Assembly: GCA_024231955.1 (NCBI GenBank)
Contig: JAAEPZ010000433.1
Coordinates: 124,001-188,000, forward strand
Direction of reading: 5' to 3'
Length of the DNA stretch: 64,000 nucleotides
Source of the DNA: a bacterium
GTDB lineage: Bacteria > Krumholzibacteriota > Krumholzibacteriia > JACNKJ01
The notes beneath the pieces were generated by a model. The model did no database searches and was not told the DNA's origin. It saw nothing but the letters and a program-made list of their open reading frames with translations. Both the position numbers and the translations under genes were made by a program. How positions within the stretch are numbered: position 1 is the first letter of the stretch; each line of letters begins with the position of its first letter. This document shows positions 28,141 to 37,281 of this stretch, one piece after another.

Positions 28141-28848
28141 CTATTCGCTCGAATCGTCACTCGCCTTCCGGCCGTTCTCCACACGGTAGCCGATCATCGG
28201 GAATGGGGCTACGGTGGCCGAAGCAATATTCTTGAGGTGGGCGCTGACCCGCTTGAGGTAGCGGAGAACAAGCACGATCGCCAGCTCCGATTTGCCGACG
28301 GTATCGTCGGTCTTGGCGGCCGCCATAACCCTCTCCAGCAGGTCGTCACACCTCTTGGCCAGGGCGCTATGCTTGTTCATGCATTCGTGTGCAGCGGATT
28401 CACTCTGCTCCTCCAGCGCCTTGCGAGCCAGGTCGAACAACTCGATCGTGGCCTGGCCCATCTCGTGCACGAACTCCTTGTACTCGCCGAACCCAAGACG
28501 CCCGGGGAAGGCCTGCACCAACTCACCGATGTTCTTGGAGTAATCTCCGATCCGCTCCAGATCGATAACGATGCTGGTCAGCACCAGCCCGCTGACCAGA
28601 GCGTCACCCTCTCTGGCCACCACCAGATGCTCGAACACCTTGCGCCGTATGTCCTGCTGCGCCTCATTCAGTTCGAGATCCTTCTTGCGGATCTCATCCA
28701 GCAGTTCATCACTTAGATTCTGACCCAGCGAGTTCTGGACGACGACGAACATCTCCCGATCCAGCGACAACATTGCAACGGCTTCGGAATGCGCTTCCGA
28801 CAGCAGATCGGCATGTTTGTGAACCAGATTCCAGATTGTCTTCCACAT
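28141..28848 (-). CDS. PhoU-domain protein
   Basis: A 235-residue all-helical protein with a PhoU-type bundle (DELLDEIRKKDLELNEAQQD, TSIVIDLERIGDYSKNIGEL, AIVLVLRYLKRVSAHLKNIA) containing the E/DxxxD metal-cluster motifs of the family. It lies 21 bp after the Na/Pi symporter gene on the same strand. In many bacteria the PhoU domain is fused to or paired with the NptA-type carrier and probably restrains phosphate uptake. No Pst transporter genes are nearby, so a role with the symporter is the best reading. Confidence 0.85.
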   Translation of the reverse strand: MWKTIWNLVHKHADLLSEAHSEAVAMLSLDREMFVVVQNSLGQNLSDELLDEIRKKDLELNEAQQDIRRKVFEHLVVAREGDALVSGLVLTSIVIDLERIGDYSKNIGELVQAFPGRLGFGEYKEFVHEMGQATIELFDLARKALEEQSESAAHECMNKHSALAKRCDDLLERVMAAAKTDDTVGKSELAIVLVLRYLKRVSAHLKNIASATVAPFPMIGYRVENGRKASDDSSE

Positions 28849-28869
28849 GATCTAACCTTTCGAAAACAC

Positions 28870-30045
28870 CTAGCGCAGCAGTATGTAGATGCCAAGAGGT
28901 AACAGGTAAAGCGCGAAGAAGGATATTACGATCAAGATCGTATTCCGTCTAGATTTCGATGCCAGAGCAGCCAGTTTCTTGGACAGATTGATCGGCACTA
29001 TGCGCAACGGATACCAGATGAGTATCCCAAGTACGTTGAAGAGCATATGGACGATTGCCGTCGTGACGCCCAGAGCCGCCTTGGCGCTGTTCTCGGCGCT
29101 GCCGGTGGCGGCAAACGCCAGTGAGGCAAGCAGGGCGGTCGTAGTGGTGCCGATATTGGCGCCCAGCAGATAGGGGAAGGCCTGCTCCAGCTGGATGATG
29201 CCGCCGCCCACCAGCGGTACGATCAGACTGGTGGTCACGGAGCTCGACTGCACGAGGATCGTGACCAGAGTACCCAAGGCGATGCTGGTTCCCATGTTAC
29301 GGAAGAAAACACTGTCGATGAGGTGGGCGATCCTGTTCTCCATCATCGAGCGCATCAACTTGACCAGCAGCGCCATGGCGATGAAGAGCATCAGCAGGGA
29401 GAGGGCCAGGCACAGGCCGTTGTTGGGCACCCACACCTTGATCTGGTGGATCACCGGATTGACGATATTCTTCAAGCCATCGAACTCACCGATATCCTGC
29501 CCTATGAGGAAATCGGACATCCAGATGGCCGTCTTCTCCAGGATATGGGTGGATTGTTCAAGCGGGAAGAGCACAATCACCGACAGGATATTGAAGATGT
29601 CGTGCACGGTGCCGGCGGCGAAAGCCCGACGGAATTCCCGGCGTCTGTGCACATGCCCCAGGGTGACGATAGCCGTGGTTATCGTCGTGCCGATGTTGGC
29701 GCCCATAATGACCGGAATCGCCTGCCTGATGGTAAAAGCGCCGGAGGCGACGAACCCCACCACCATCGAGGTCACGGTCGAACTGCTCTGTACGATACTG
29801 GTGGTGAAGATTCCGACGATCAAGCCCAGGATAGCCGAGGAGCCCGATTCGCCCAGAAAATTCCTGGCGAAGTTCAGACCGAGGCTCTTGGAGCTGCTGC
29901 CCATGAGCTTGATGGCGAGAAAGAAAAAGTACAGGATGCAGAGAAAAGCCAAGACATTTGAAACTGCACTCAAGAAGTTTCTGAAGCCGCCGGAAGCGGA
30001 CGAATCCCCTTGGTGGAGCACAGGCCGATTGGGCTTGGGTTCCAC
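28870..30045 (-). CDS. Na+/phosphate symporter, NptA/PNaS family
   Basis: The 391-residue inner-membrane protein contains the two inverted repeats of the family, each with a QSSS signature: TTSIVQSSSTVTSMVVGFV with MGANIGTT, and VTILVQSSSVTTSLIVPLVG with LGANIGTT. About eight to ten hydrophobic segments. Start is GTG at 30045 with ribosome site AGGGAG. It probably imports inorganic phosphate with sodium. It lacks the C-terminal PhoU domain often fused in bacterial members; a separate PhoU gene follows instead. Confidence 0.9.
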   Translation of the reverse strand: MEPKPNRPVLHQGDSSASGGFRNFLSAVSNVLAFLCILYFFFLAIKLMGSSSKSLGLNFARNFLGESGSSAILGLIVGIFTTSIVQSSSTVTSMVVGFVASGAFTIRQAIPVIMGANIGTTITTAIVTLGHVHRRREFRRAFAAGTVHDIFNILSVIVLFPLEQSTHILEKTAIWMSDFLIGQDIGEFDGLKNIVNPVIHQIKVWVPNNGLCLALSLLMLFIAMALLVKLMRSMMENRIAHLIDSVFFRNMGTSIALGTLVTILVQSSSVTTSLIVPLVGGGIIQLEQAFPYLLGANIGTTTTALLASLAFAATGSAENSAKAALGVTTAIVHMLFNVLGILIWYPLRIVPINLSKKLAALASKSRRNTILIVISFFALYLLPLGIYILLR

Positions 30046-30390
30046 AGTTACTCCCTTGAAAGAAGCTGTCCATGATGCATGGGTTGGAGGTGCCTAACCC
30101 GAGGCGAATTTGCCAAAGACTCGCGTCAAAGTCAATATGCCCGGACTGGAAATCTAGAGAGTGGAAAACATCGATTCACCTGAACCGGTGCCGGCAGGTC
30201 AGGGTCGCCGGAGAGTCTGAAGAGTGAAACGTCATAGTCTGGTCCCAATAAGCAGACAATGGGGATTTCATCGATCCCGGGGGCAAAACTCGCCGAAATG
30301 ACGGAGAGGAGCCGCTGAGCAGCTCCTCTCCCCCTGCTTCCATTTGTTGGACCAAGATACCCGGAAACGGGCCCGCCCCCTTTGCCGCGG
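30046..30390. other. Intergenic region of 345 bp with a hairpin
   Basis: GGAGAGGAGC (30303-30312) and GCTCCTCTCC (30322-30331) form a perfect 10-bp stem 60 bp beyond the end of the secreted Omp28-like gene on the minus strand, a likely terminator although the T-run is weak. The symporter promoter should lie between 30046 and about 30140; TTGACT near 30130 on the minus strand is a possible -35 without a clear -10. Confidence 0.5.
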
Positions 30391-32739
30391 CTACTTCAAC
30401 AGCACCATTCGGGCTGTGACGTTGCCTGCGGCCCCGGATACCCTGGCGAAGTAGAGACCGCTCCCCAGCTGATTGCCGGAGCCGTCGCGTCCGTTCCAGA
30501 CGACAGAATGCGGGCCAGCGGTCAGCTCCTCATCGATCAGCGTGCGTACCAGGCGACCTCCGACGTTGAAGATATCCAGCCGCCAGTTGCCGGACGCCGG
30601 CACCTCGTAACTGATCGTCGTCGTCGGGTTGAAGGGATTCGGCGCATTGCCCAGCAGACGCAGCGCCGCCGCGGGTTGCGGATCCTCAACAGGCGTGCCG
30701 GTCCATTCCACGATGATCGTATCGGCCAGGCTGTGGAGGAACTCTAGTTCGTAGTTGTCCTCGTCGCGCACCTTGCACAGTGTGAAATCGAGCGTGGTCG
30801 TGTCTTTCGCCAGAGCATAGAAGTGGCAGACGGCCAGTTGGCCCGGAGCATTACTCGCATTGTTCAGCAACGCCGCGGTCAGATGCACTTCGGATGCGGG
30901 ATCCGGCGGATCGAGAGTATGATCGTGGAAGAAGGCATCGGGCCAGAAATCATCGAACCAGTTGCCGGGCGTTATCGAATCCAGGCGCACGACGGTTTCG
31001 TCAAAATCGATGATCAGTTCGCAGCCGACCACCTCGATCAATCCTGGCGTGATGTCGATATCGACCGTGAATTCGGTTCCCCGCTGCACCGTCGTCACGG
31101 AGGGATTGATGGTGAAATTACCGGTCAGTTCGGTCAAACGTCTGGAGCAGGCCTGCCAGATGCGCCACGTGTGCTGCTCCTGAACGTAGATGGTGAACCG
31201 GACATTGTCGAACTCCCAATCGACCTCCAGCGGATCCAGTGGCGTATCGATCTCGTAAGTGTACTTGCCGACCTCACATGGTACCTCCACCCCATCCAGA
31301 CTGGGATACATGTAACGGAAGGCGTGGTCGTGAATATTGTGGCCGTTACCCCCGACATAGTAAAAGTCGCTCTCGGTCGCCGCCACCAACAGACGGTAGT
31401 CGCCATCGGGCCGGAGGGGCTCCAGCACATTCACCACGACCAGAAGTTTCTGGCTCAACGGTTTCCAGTGCATCGACAGCTCCATCGGACTCAGCACTTC
31501 ACGCTGTGCGTCCAGGGCCCCGGCATAGGTGGCCCCCTGATCCATGGCGTCCACGACACCATCGATCCAGAGATGTGGAGTGTAGTCGGCGGCATAACTG
31601 TTTATCAGAGTGTCGGCCTGAACCTGGCTCTCCCGGTAAAGCTGATCGTTACTGTTGGGCCACCAGGTGTGGGTTCTGATCAGCGCGATACTGTCCTCCG
31701 CCAGCGGGACATAGGCATCAACATACGGTTCGGCAGCCGCACAGGGTCCACAGCCCGCATTGGTATGCATATGGGCCAGAGGGATATGGGTGTGGGTGTA
31801 GGAATAGTTGTACACCACATCCTCGTTGTTGGCCGGATCATCATCCACCGCCAGGGTCAGGGAGACCTGCGTCTGATAGTAGTGGCCATCCTCAATCACC
31901 AGAGTCGGGAAGGTGAACAGGGAATCCTCATTTGAGGCCAGGTTGCCTGTCGACACTTCGGAATAGACCTCCACCCCCGACCGGCTGATGGTCATCTGCA
32001 CCGAGAAGTCCTCCGTATTCTTGCCGATATTCTGCACATGCACCGTCGGTTCAAGAATCTCCGGCACATTGAGGCTCATCTCAGCGGGCAACACCTCGAG
32101 GATCGTCATATCGTGATCGTAGGGTTCGAAGATGCGTACATCATCGATCCACCAGTCATCGGCCCAATCCCCGATGTAGCGGAAACAGACATACACCACA
32201 GGCTCACCGGCGTACGCACTCAGGTCAACCCGAACGGCATCGCTGTCGAAACCGGCGACGGTATGATTGGTGGGCGTCCACTCGGCCACGAATGTGAAGG
32301 CGGCGGGATCATCCGGCACGGTTGTGCTGACGCCAACGTAATGATGATCACCGTACTCGCTCCAATAGTTGCCATCCTCAAAGAACTCGACATAGGCGTT
32401 GGCGAGCGAGGAGAAGTCCAGGACCGGCGAAACGAGGTACTCATCCTGGGGATGTCCCTGCGGCCCGTAACCGACCTTGGCGCTGTAGTTGCCTGTACGC
32501 TGCCGTGCCATGGACTTTACCCAGGTATTATTGTCCCCGAGGTGGATCACGCTCCAGCCCGAGGGTGGCCAGGTGCCTTCGAAGCTCTCTGTGATAAAAT
32601 CGGTTCTGTCCTGCACCACTTCACCACCCGATCCCGGATCGGGACACTGACTCACACCCCGGGCGGATATGTTGGCGGAAACGAGACAAAGGGGGATCGT
32701 CAGAATCAGGAATGCTGCTAGGGCTGACCTGCGTCGCAT
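30391..32739 (-). CDS. Secreted Omp28/thioredoxin-like protein with cohesin-like domain and sorting tail
   Basis: A 782-residue secreted protein. After the signal peptide, residues about 50-220 form a jelly-roll-like module of the MAM/choice-of-anchor type (SFEGTWPPSGWSV, YLVSPVLDFSSL, WWIDDVRIFEP). A CARDB-like beta domain follows, then an Omp28-like thioredoxin fold with HMHTNAGCGPCAAAEPYVDA, whose CGPC is a redox-type dicysteine. A cohesin-like domain (FTVDIDITPGLIEVVGCELI) precedes the sorting tail (GNAPNPFNPTTTISYEVP, ending TARMVLLK). Two ATGs are adjacent; the one at 32739 is seven bases from ribosome site GGAGG. Function is unknown; the CGPC suggests thiol chemistry outside the cell. 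Confidence 0.8.
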   Translation of the reverse strand: MRRRSALAAFLILTIPLCLVSANISARGVSQCPDPGSGGEVVQDRTDFITESFEGTWPPSGWSVIHLGDNNTWVKSMARQRTGNYSAKVGYGPQGHPQDEYLVSPVLDFSSLANAYVEFFEDGNYWSEYGDHHYVGVSTTVPDDPAAFTFVAEWTPTNHTVAGFDSDAVRVDLSAYAGEPVVYVCFRYIGDWADDWWIDDVRIFEPYDHDMTILEVLPAEMSLNVPEILEPTVHVQNIGKNTEDFSVQMTISRSGVEVYSEVSTGNLASNEDSLFTFPTLVIEDGHYYQTQVSLTLAVDDDPANNEDVVYNYSYTHTHIPLAHMHTNAGCGPCAAAEPYVDAYVPLAEDSIALIRTHTWWPNSNDQLYRESQVQADTLINSYAADYTPHLWIDGVVDAMDQGATYAGALDAQREVLSPMELSMHWKPLSQKLLVVVNVLEPLRPDGDYRLLVAATESDFYYVGGNGHNIHDHAFRYMYPSLDGVEVPCEVGKYTYEIDTPLDPLEVDWEFDNVRFTIYVQEQHTWRIWQACSRRLTELTGNFTINPSVTTVQRGTEFTVDIDITPGLIEVVGCELIIDFDETVVRLDSITPGNWFDDFWPDAFFHDHTLDPPDPASEVHLTAALLNNASNAPGQLAVCHFYALAKDTTTLDFTLCKVRDEDNYELEFLHSLADTIIVEWTGTPVEDPQPAAALRLLGNAPNPFNPTTTISYEVPASGNWRLDIFNVGGRLVRTLIDEELTAGPHSVVWNGRDGSGNQLGSGLYFARVSGAAGNVTARMVLLK

Positions 32740-32804
32740 CATGCATCCTCCGGTATAAATTCGCCTGAGATACAACTACTCAAATCCGGTTGGACAGGCC
32801 TCAA

Positions 32805-32833
32805 ATTATACCAGAAAGAATGGCCCAATCCAA
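32805..32833 (-). promoter_or_regulatory. Promoter of the Omp28-like gene
   Basis: Minus strand TTGGAT, 17 bp and TATAAT, with TCTGG just before the -10 (TCTGGTATAAT). The -10 is perfect. The same 11-base element precedes other secreted-protein genes. Confidence 0.6.
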
Positions 32834-32874
32834 AACCTGTTTTGGAATTGTCACATCTTGGCTACAGTCCGGAG

Positions 32875-34983
32875 TCAAGTGATGAAAAGTGAGCCGATCT
32901 GGAAGATAAGGAGGGAGAGAATCCAGGCCAGCGCCGTCATACCAAACCACTGGAGGAACGCATAACGCCAGCGTCCCGATTCTCTCCGCGTAATCGAAAA
33001 TGTAGCCATACAGGGTGAGGCCAGGAGGCAGAAGATCAGGATGGAAACCCCTTGTAAAGGCGTGTAGTTACGCCGAAGGATCTCGCGCAGACGAAGCGAT
33101 TCCCCCTCCGATTCCTCCAGCGAAAAGATTATCCCCAGTTCGGCGACGAACACCTCCTTGGCGGCCAGCGCGCCCAGCAGCGCGGTATTGATCCGCCAAT
33201 CGAAACCCAGCGGGTCGGTGAGCGTCTCCATCGCGCGCCCTATACGGCCCGCCGCCGAGTACTCCAACTTCTGCGCCTTGAGGGCGGCTGAATCGTCACC
33301 GCCATGATTGGGGATCGCCCCCTCCTCGGGGAGTGCGGGAAAACTCATCAGGATCCAGAGACCGATCGAGATTGCCAGAATGATCGTGCCCGCCTTGCGC
33401 ACATACATCCAGGAGCGTTGCCAGACATGGAGCAAAACGCTCCTGCGGGTCGGCAGGCGGTAGGGCGGCAGTTCCATCACGAAGGGGGTATCCTCGCCGC
33501 GGAGGATCGTCTTGCCGAGAATCTTTGCCATCACCAACCCCAGAAGTATGCCGAGGATATACAGCCCGAGCAGTAGCGGAGCATGCCAGCCCCGCGGGAA
33601 GAAAGCGGGGATGAGCACGAGATAGATAGGCAATCGGGCGCCGCAGGAGATGAAGGGGAGGATCATCATCGTCACGAGTCGATCCCGTTTGCTCGGCAGC
33701 GTCCGTGTGGCCATGATGGCTGGGATAGTACAACCGAAGCCGATCAACATGGGGATGAAGCTCTTGCCGTGCAGCCCGAAACGGTGCATGAGTTTGTCCA
33801 TGATGAACGCGGCGCGCGCCATGTAGCCGGTGTCCTCAAGGAAGCTGATGCCCAGGAAGAGAAGCAGGATATTGGGCAGGAACACCAGCACGCCGCCGAC
33901 ACCGCCGATGATGCCGTCGACAATGAGGCTGTGGAGCCATTCGTGACGCCCTGCCGGCCAGACACCGTCGATCGAATTGCCCAACCAGTTGAAGAGGGAT
34001 TCGATCATCCCCATCATGGGATCGCCCAAAGTGAAGGTGAGCGAGAAGAGACCGAACATGAAGGCGAGGAAGATGGGCACACCCATGACGCGATGGGTCA
34101 GCACCCCGTCAATCCGCTCGCTCTGGGTCACACGATCCGGACGGGGAGTGCGCAGCGTTACCTCGCGGGCGATGCCGGCGGCAAAGCCATAACGACGATC
34201 ACCGATCAGGATGCTCGGCGGATCCTGGAAATACCGGGCCAGATTCTCGATCGCCTCCTCGAGTCTCTGCTCGATCGCCTCCAGATTGGCGCAGCACTCC
34301 CGCACGGCGTCATGCACCTCGGGATCCTCCTCCAGCAACTTGATGGCGGCATAGCGCGCGGGGAAGATCAGATCGTCGGTCGGGACAAGCATTTCGGTCA
34401 ACGCCTCGATCTCACATTCCAGCTCATCGCCGTAGTCCACGCGACGCGGCTCCAGCTCCCGCAGGCCTGCATCGCGAATCATCGCCGAAAGCTTCGGGAT
34501 GCCGCGACCGTCGTGCCCAACCGTCTCCACCGCCGGAGCCCCCAGGAGTTCACCCAACCGCTGCAGATCCAGCTCGAACCCCTCACCGCGTGCGACGTCC
34601 ATCATGTTGAGCGCCAGGGTCAGATTCACCTCCAGCTCATTGAGCTGCACGGCGAGGTAGAGGTTGCGTTCGAGATTGGAGGCATCGATCACATCGACGA
34701 CAACATCGGGCTTGTCCCGAAGTAGGAAGTTGCGGGCGACCCGCTCCTCCTCGCTGAAGGCATTGAGACTGTAGGTGCCGGGCAGATCGACAATGTGCAT
34801 CGGGCCATGCGGCCCCCGCAAACGCCCCCACTTCTTCTCGACGGTAACGCCCGCATAGTTGCCCACATGCTGGAAACCACCGGTGAGATGGTTGAAAAGG
34901 CTGGTCTTGCCCGAATTGGGATTCCCGGCCAACCCAACAGTGAGCTCGCGATTCCTGATCAGTTCCTTGGGGATACCAGCCAT
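32875..34983 (-). CDS. feoB: Ferrous iron transport protein B
   Basis: The 702-residue inner-membrane protein imports Fe(II). The N-terminal G domain shows G1 GLAGNPNSGKTSLFN, a G2 threonine in YAGVTVEKKWG, G3 DLPGTYSL and G4 NMMD. A helical linker follows, then the membrane part with two gate/nucleoside-recognition repeats (LLFLGISFLEDTGYMARAAF, GFGCTIPAIMATRTL, ISCGARLPIYLVLIPAFF) and a C-terminal pair of helices. I chose ATG at 34983 (MAGIPKE), 16 bp after the DtxR-FeoA stop; a TTG at 35013 overlapping that gene is possible. There is no FeoC gene. The pair forms an operon controlled by the upstream DtxR-type boxes. Confidence 0.93.
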   Translation of the reverse strand: MAGIPKELIRNRELTVGLAGNPNSGKTSLFNHLTGGFQHVGNYAGVTVEKKWGRLRGPHGPMHIVDLPGTYSLNAFSEEERVARNFLLRDKPDVVVDVIDASNLERNLYLAVQLNELEVNLTLALNMMDVARGEGFELDLQRLGELLGAPAVETVGHDGRGIPKLSAMIRDAGLRELEPRRVDYGDELECEIEALTEMLVPTDDLIFPARYAAIKLLEEDPEVHDAVRECCANLEAIEQRLEEAIENLARYFQDPPSILIGDRRYGFAAGIAREVTLRTPRPDRVTQSERIDGVLTHRVMGVPIFLAFMFGLFSLTFTLGDPMMGMIESLFNWLGNSIDGVWPAGRHEWLHSLIVDGIIGGVGGVLVFLPNILLLFLGISFLEDTGYMARAAFIMDKLMHRFGLHGKSFIPMLIGFGCTIPAIMATRTLPSKRDRLVTMMILPFISCGARLPIYLVLIPAFFPRGWHAPLLLGLYILGILLGLVMAKILGKTILRGEDTPFVMELPPYRLPTRRSVLLHVWQRSWMYVRKAGTIILAISIGLWILMSFPALPEEGAIPNHGGDDSAALKAQKLEYSAAGRIGRAMETLTDPLGFDWRINTALLGALAAKEVFVAELGIIFSLEESEGESLRLREILRRNYTPLQGVSILIFCLLASPCMATFSITRRESGRWRYAFLQWFGMTALAWILSLLIFQIGSLFIT

Positions 34984-34999
34984 CGTCAATCCGATCCGT

Positions 35000-35776
35000 T
35001 CACACACGCTCAACGGAGATCGTCGCTGCCTCGATCTTCCTCAATGAGAGGTGATAGCCTTTCAATTTAATGTCAATGGGATCGCCAAGCGGCGCCACAC
35101 GCTGCATCTCCAGTTGCGCTCCGGGCAATACGCCCATGTCGATCAGACGCTGCCGGATAATCACACTGCCCCGCACACTCACCACCCTGGCGCGATCGCC
35201 GGGTTTGAGCTCGGAGAGCTGGATTACGCCGGCCTTGCGGCTGAAGATCTTGACGGCGCGGTCATGGAAACCGCGGGGACAAGTGGAGTTGCACTCCTTG
35301 GGCTTCTCGCCGCGCCCACCGGCGACGCGTTTGCAGCCCATATTGTAGCAACTCAGGAAGCGGGAGATCAGCAGTTCGTCCACCTCGGGACAGAGCTTGA
35401 GATATTCGACGAAACCCGCGAGACGATCCAAACTCTCCAGGCTGATCACATGCTCGATTGCGCAAGCATCGCGGGAAGCCGTCTCCCCGTCCACACCAAG
35501 AATCTCATGCAGAAAACGTGCTATGAACTCGTGGCGACCCAGAATCCGCCCGGCCAGCTCCTCGCCGGCCTTGGTCAGCGTGACGCTCTCCCGGGCCTGA
35601 TAACTGATCAGACCTTCGGCGGTCAGTCGTTTGAGGGCGCCGGTGACGCTGGCCATGCGCACGGATTTTCGCTGTGCGATATCCTTTGCCCGGGCCTCTC
35701 CCTGCTCCTGGACAAGTTGCAGAATGATCTCCAGATAATCCTCAAGGCTGGAGGATAGATTGCTGATCTGCGCCAT
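35000..35776 (-). CDS. DtxR/MntR-type metalloregulator fused to FeoA
   Basis: The 258-residue protein joins an iron-dependent repressor to FeoA. Residues 1-75 are the winged helix (SLEDYLEIILQLVQEQGEAR, SVRMASVTGALKRLTAEGLI). The dimer/metal domain has RHEFIARFLHEILGV and DACAIEHVIS, carrying the Cys-Glu-His metal ligands of DtxR/IdeR. A linker follows with four cysteines at about 143, 148, 162 and 166 (CYNMGC, ECNSTC). The last 75 residues are an SH3-like FeoA domain (QLSELKPGDRARVVSV, RQRLIDMGVLPG). ATG at 35776 is eight bases after GGAGAG. It precedes feoB and probably represses the operon when iron is sufficient. Confidence 0.9.
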   Translation of the reverse strand: MAQISNLSSSLEDYLEIILQLVQEQGEARAKDIAQRKSVRMASVTGALKRLTAEGLISYQARESVTLTKAGEELAGRILGRHEFIARFLHEILGVDGETASRDACAIEHVISLESLDRLAGFVEYLKLCPEVDELLISRFLSCYNMGCKRVAGGRGEKPKECNSTCPRGFHDRAVKIFSRKAGVIQLSELKPGDRARVVSVRGSVIIRQRLIDMGVLPGAQLEMQRVAPLGDPIDIKLKGYHLSLRKIEAATISVERV

Positions 35777-35796
35777 TTCAGTGCTCTCCATACTTA

Positions 35797-35826
35797 TTAG
35801 GTAGAACTAAGTTAGCCATCCCTAAC
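35797..35826. promoter_or_regulatory. Two tandem DtxR/IdeR-type half-palindrome boxes
   Basis: TTAG-N6-CTAA at 35797-35810 and GTTAG-N6-CTAAC at 35811-35826 lie back to back. The classical DtxR/IdeR box is made of two overlapping TTAG-N6-CTAA units, so these are plausible sites for the regulator encoded just downstream. They cover the spacer, -10 and start region of its promoter. Confidence 0.65.
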
Positions 35827-35837
35827 AGTCTTGGCAA
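35809..35837 (-). promoter_or_regulatory. Candidate promoter of the feo operon
   Basis: Minus strand TTGCCA, 17 bp, TAACTT, ending 32 bp before the start codon and overlapped by both TTAG-N6-CTAA boxes. Confidence 0.45.
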
Positions 35838-35890
35838 CCCTAATCGTAATCCGGAATTCGCCCGCCGCATCAATTCCCCAAGACTCTTGC

Positions 35891-35919
35891 TTGACGATTT
35901 TGCGATCTGATTCTAGGCT
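35891..35919 (+). promoter_or_regulatory. Promoter of the 36-kb lipoprotein gene
   Basis: TTGACG, a 17-bp spacer and TAGGCT end 40 bp before the start codon. Confidence 0.5.
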
Positions 35920-35959
35920 GGTATCGTATTGATTATATCCTCGTCGCAAGGGAGTCATC

Positions 35960-37012
35960 ATGAAACTGATGCGGACTATCTCCTCTCTCCTGCTCGTCGG
36001 CGTTCTGCTCCTCCTCGGTGCCTGCAGCGGCAGCCAGATTCCGAAAACGGTCAAGAAGCAGGGGAGCGCGCGCAAGAGCTTTGAGATGATCAGACAAAGC
36101 TATTTCGACACGGGCAATATCCCGGCGACCCGGGAGGCGCTGGACGATCTCGCGGCGCGCAAGGTCGGGCACGTGCCCGACGAGGTTTTCAAACTCAGGG
36201 AGCGGCTCAATGAGATTCAATGGATCGAGCGGATTGTGCTCTCGTATCAGGGTGCGGTCGATCCGGCAACCTGCGGTGGCGATCTGGCCCGTCTGAAGCG
36301 GGATCGAGGTCGCTTGACCTCGTTGCGCGTGACCAGTCATGGCGCCGAGAAGTACAAACTTCAGGGTCTGGCCAGGGATCTGGATCGCGCCGAAGGGATC
36401 CTGCAGGATTGCGTCGCCAACTCGGCAGTGGGTCTCGACCAGCAGGAGCGGTTGCTGGCCACAAGTCAGGACCCTGCGGTCATCCGGCCGATAATCGACA
36501 GACGGGACGCCGAACTCACCGCCTCCGGCGACCTCAACGAGATTTTGGACTACCTCCGTCTGAGCCAGGGCTATGCCCATGCCCCCGCCCTGATTCGCAA
36601 GACCGACGAACTGCTGGCGGCGAGCGACAATCCCGATCTCATCGCGGCCTATCTCTTCTATTATAGCGACCACAGACACGATGATCAGGTCTTCTTCAGA
36701 TTGGAGGAGCTCTACCTGGCAACCGAGAACTGGCCCGCGCTGGAGGCATCCCTTCAGCGTTTCCAGACCCGCCCCCACTCCTCGCGTGTGGAGCAGGCGC
36801 TGCAGGGGTATTACCGGGAGCAGTTCCGCACCGGCAGCCGACTCTGGGATGAGGAGAAGTTCGCCGAGGCCGCCGGCTATCTGGCTCTGGTTGCACCACG
36901 CAGCCCCCAGTACGGCGCCGCGCGCAGTCTGCTCAGAGAGGCCGCCGACATGGGCTACTACCGCTGGGAACAGCCGGATGTCTGGATCATGGTCTCCCCC
37001 TATCGCTGGTAG
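35960..37012 (+). CDS. Uncharacterised helical-repeat lipoprotein
   Basis: A 350-residue protein with signal peptide and lipobox LLGAC (Cys22). The mature part is nearly all helical with pairs of helices that look like TPR-type or similar alpha-solenoid repeats (SARKSFEMIRQSYFDTGNIP, NPDLIAAYLFYYSDHRHDD, LWDEEKFAEAAGYLALVAPR). It is probably attached to the outer membrane and might scaffold other proteins. No enzyme motif seen. Ribosome site AAGGGAG; own promoter; a hairpin follows. It is divergent to the feo operon and shares its 183-bp upstream region. Confidence 0.7.
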   Translation: MKLMRTISSLLLVGVLLLLGACSGSQIPKTVKKQGSARKSFEMIRQSYFDTGNIPATREALDDLAARKVGHVPDEVFKLRERLNEIQWIERIVLSYQGAVDPATCGGDLARLKRDRGRLTSLRVTSHGAEKYKLQGLARDLDRAEGILQDCVANSAVGLDQQERLLATSQDPAVIRPIIDRRDAELTASGDLNEILDYLRLSQGYAHAPALIRKTDELLAASDNPDLIAAYLFYYSDHRHDDQVFFRLEELYLATENWPALEASLQRFQTRPHSSRVEQALQGYYREQFRTGSRLWDEEKFAEAAGYLALVAPRSPQYGAARSLLREAADMGYYRWEQPDVWIMVSPYRW

Positions 37013-37068
37013 AGTGTATCCGGTTTCCGTAATGGTGACCGGTCCGACCGCCCGCAGTCTTCGACTCG

Positions 37069-37098
37069 CCGCCCCTCCATCGCGGGGGGCGGTTCTCC
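37069..37098 (+). terminator. Hairpin terminator after the helical lipoprotein gene
   Basis: CCGCCCC and GGGGCGG form a GC-rich stem 57 bp beyond the stop codon, followed by TTCTCCGTT. Confidence 0.5.
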
Positions 37099-37220
37099 GT
37101 TAACCTGCGGATACTTCCGGACTCGCATCCGCCCCCGCAAACCAGCACAGGCGGACCGATCCGAAGTCGCAACGGCCGTAATATTCTCCCCGCCCGGGGG
37201 TTCCCCCCTCCACTCCGAAT

Positions 37221-37230
37221 CTGGTATAAT
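37221..37230 (+). promoter_or_regulatory. Extended -10 promoter of the beta-helix protein gene
   Basis: ATCTGGTATAAT carries a TGn extension and a perfect -10, 52 bp before the start codon. No -35 is visible 17 bp upstream. Confidence 0.45.
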
Positions 37231-37281
37231 GAACGGGAAGCAAGTCGGGTTGGACCCCGTCTTAACGGAACCGACCAACCA

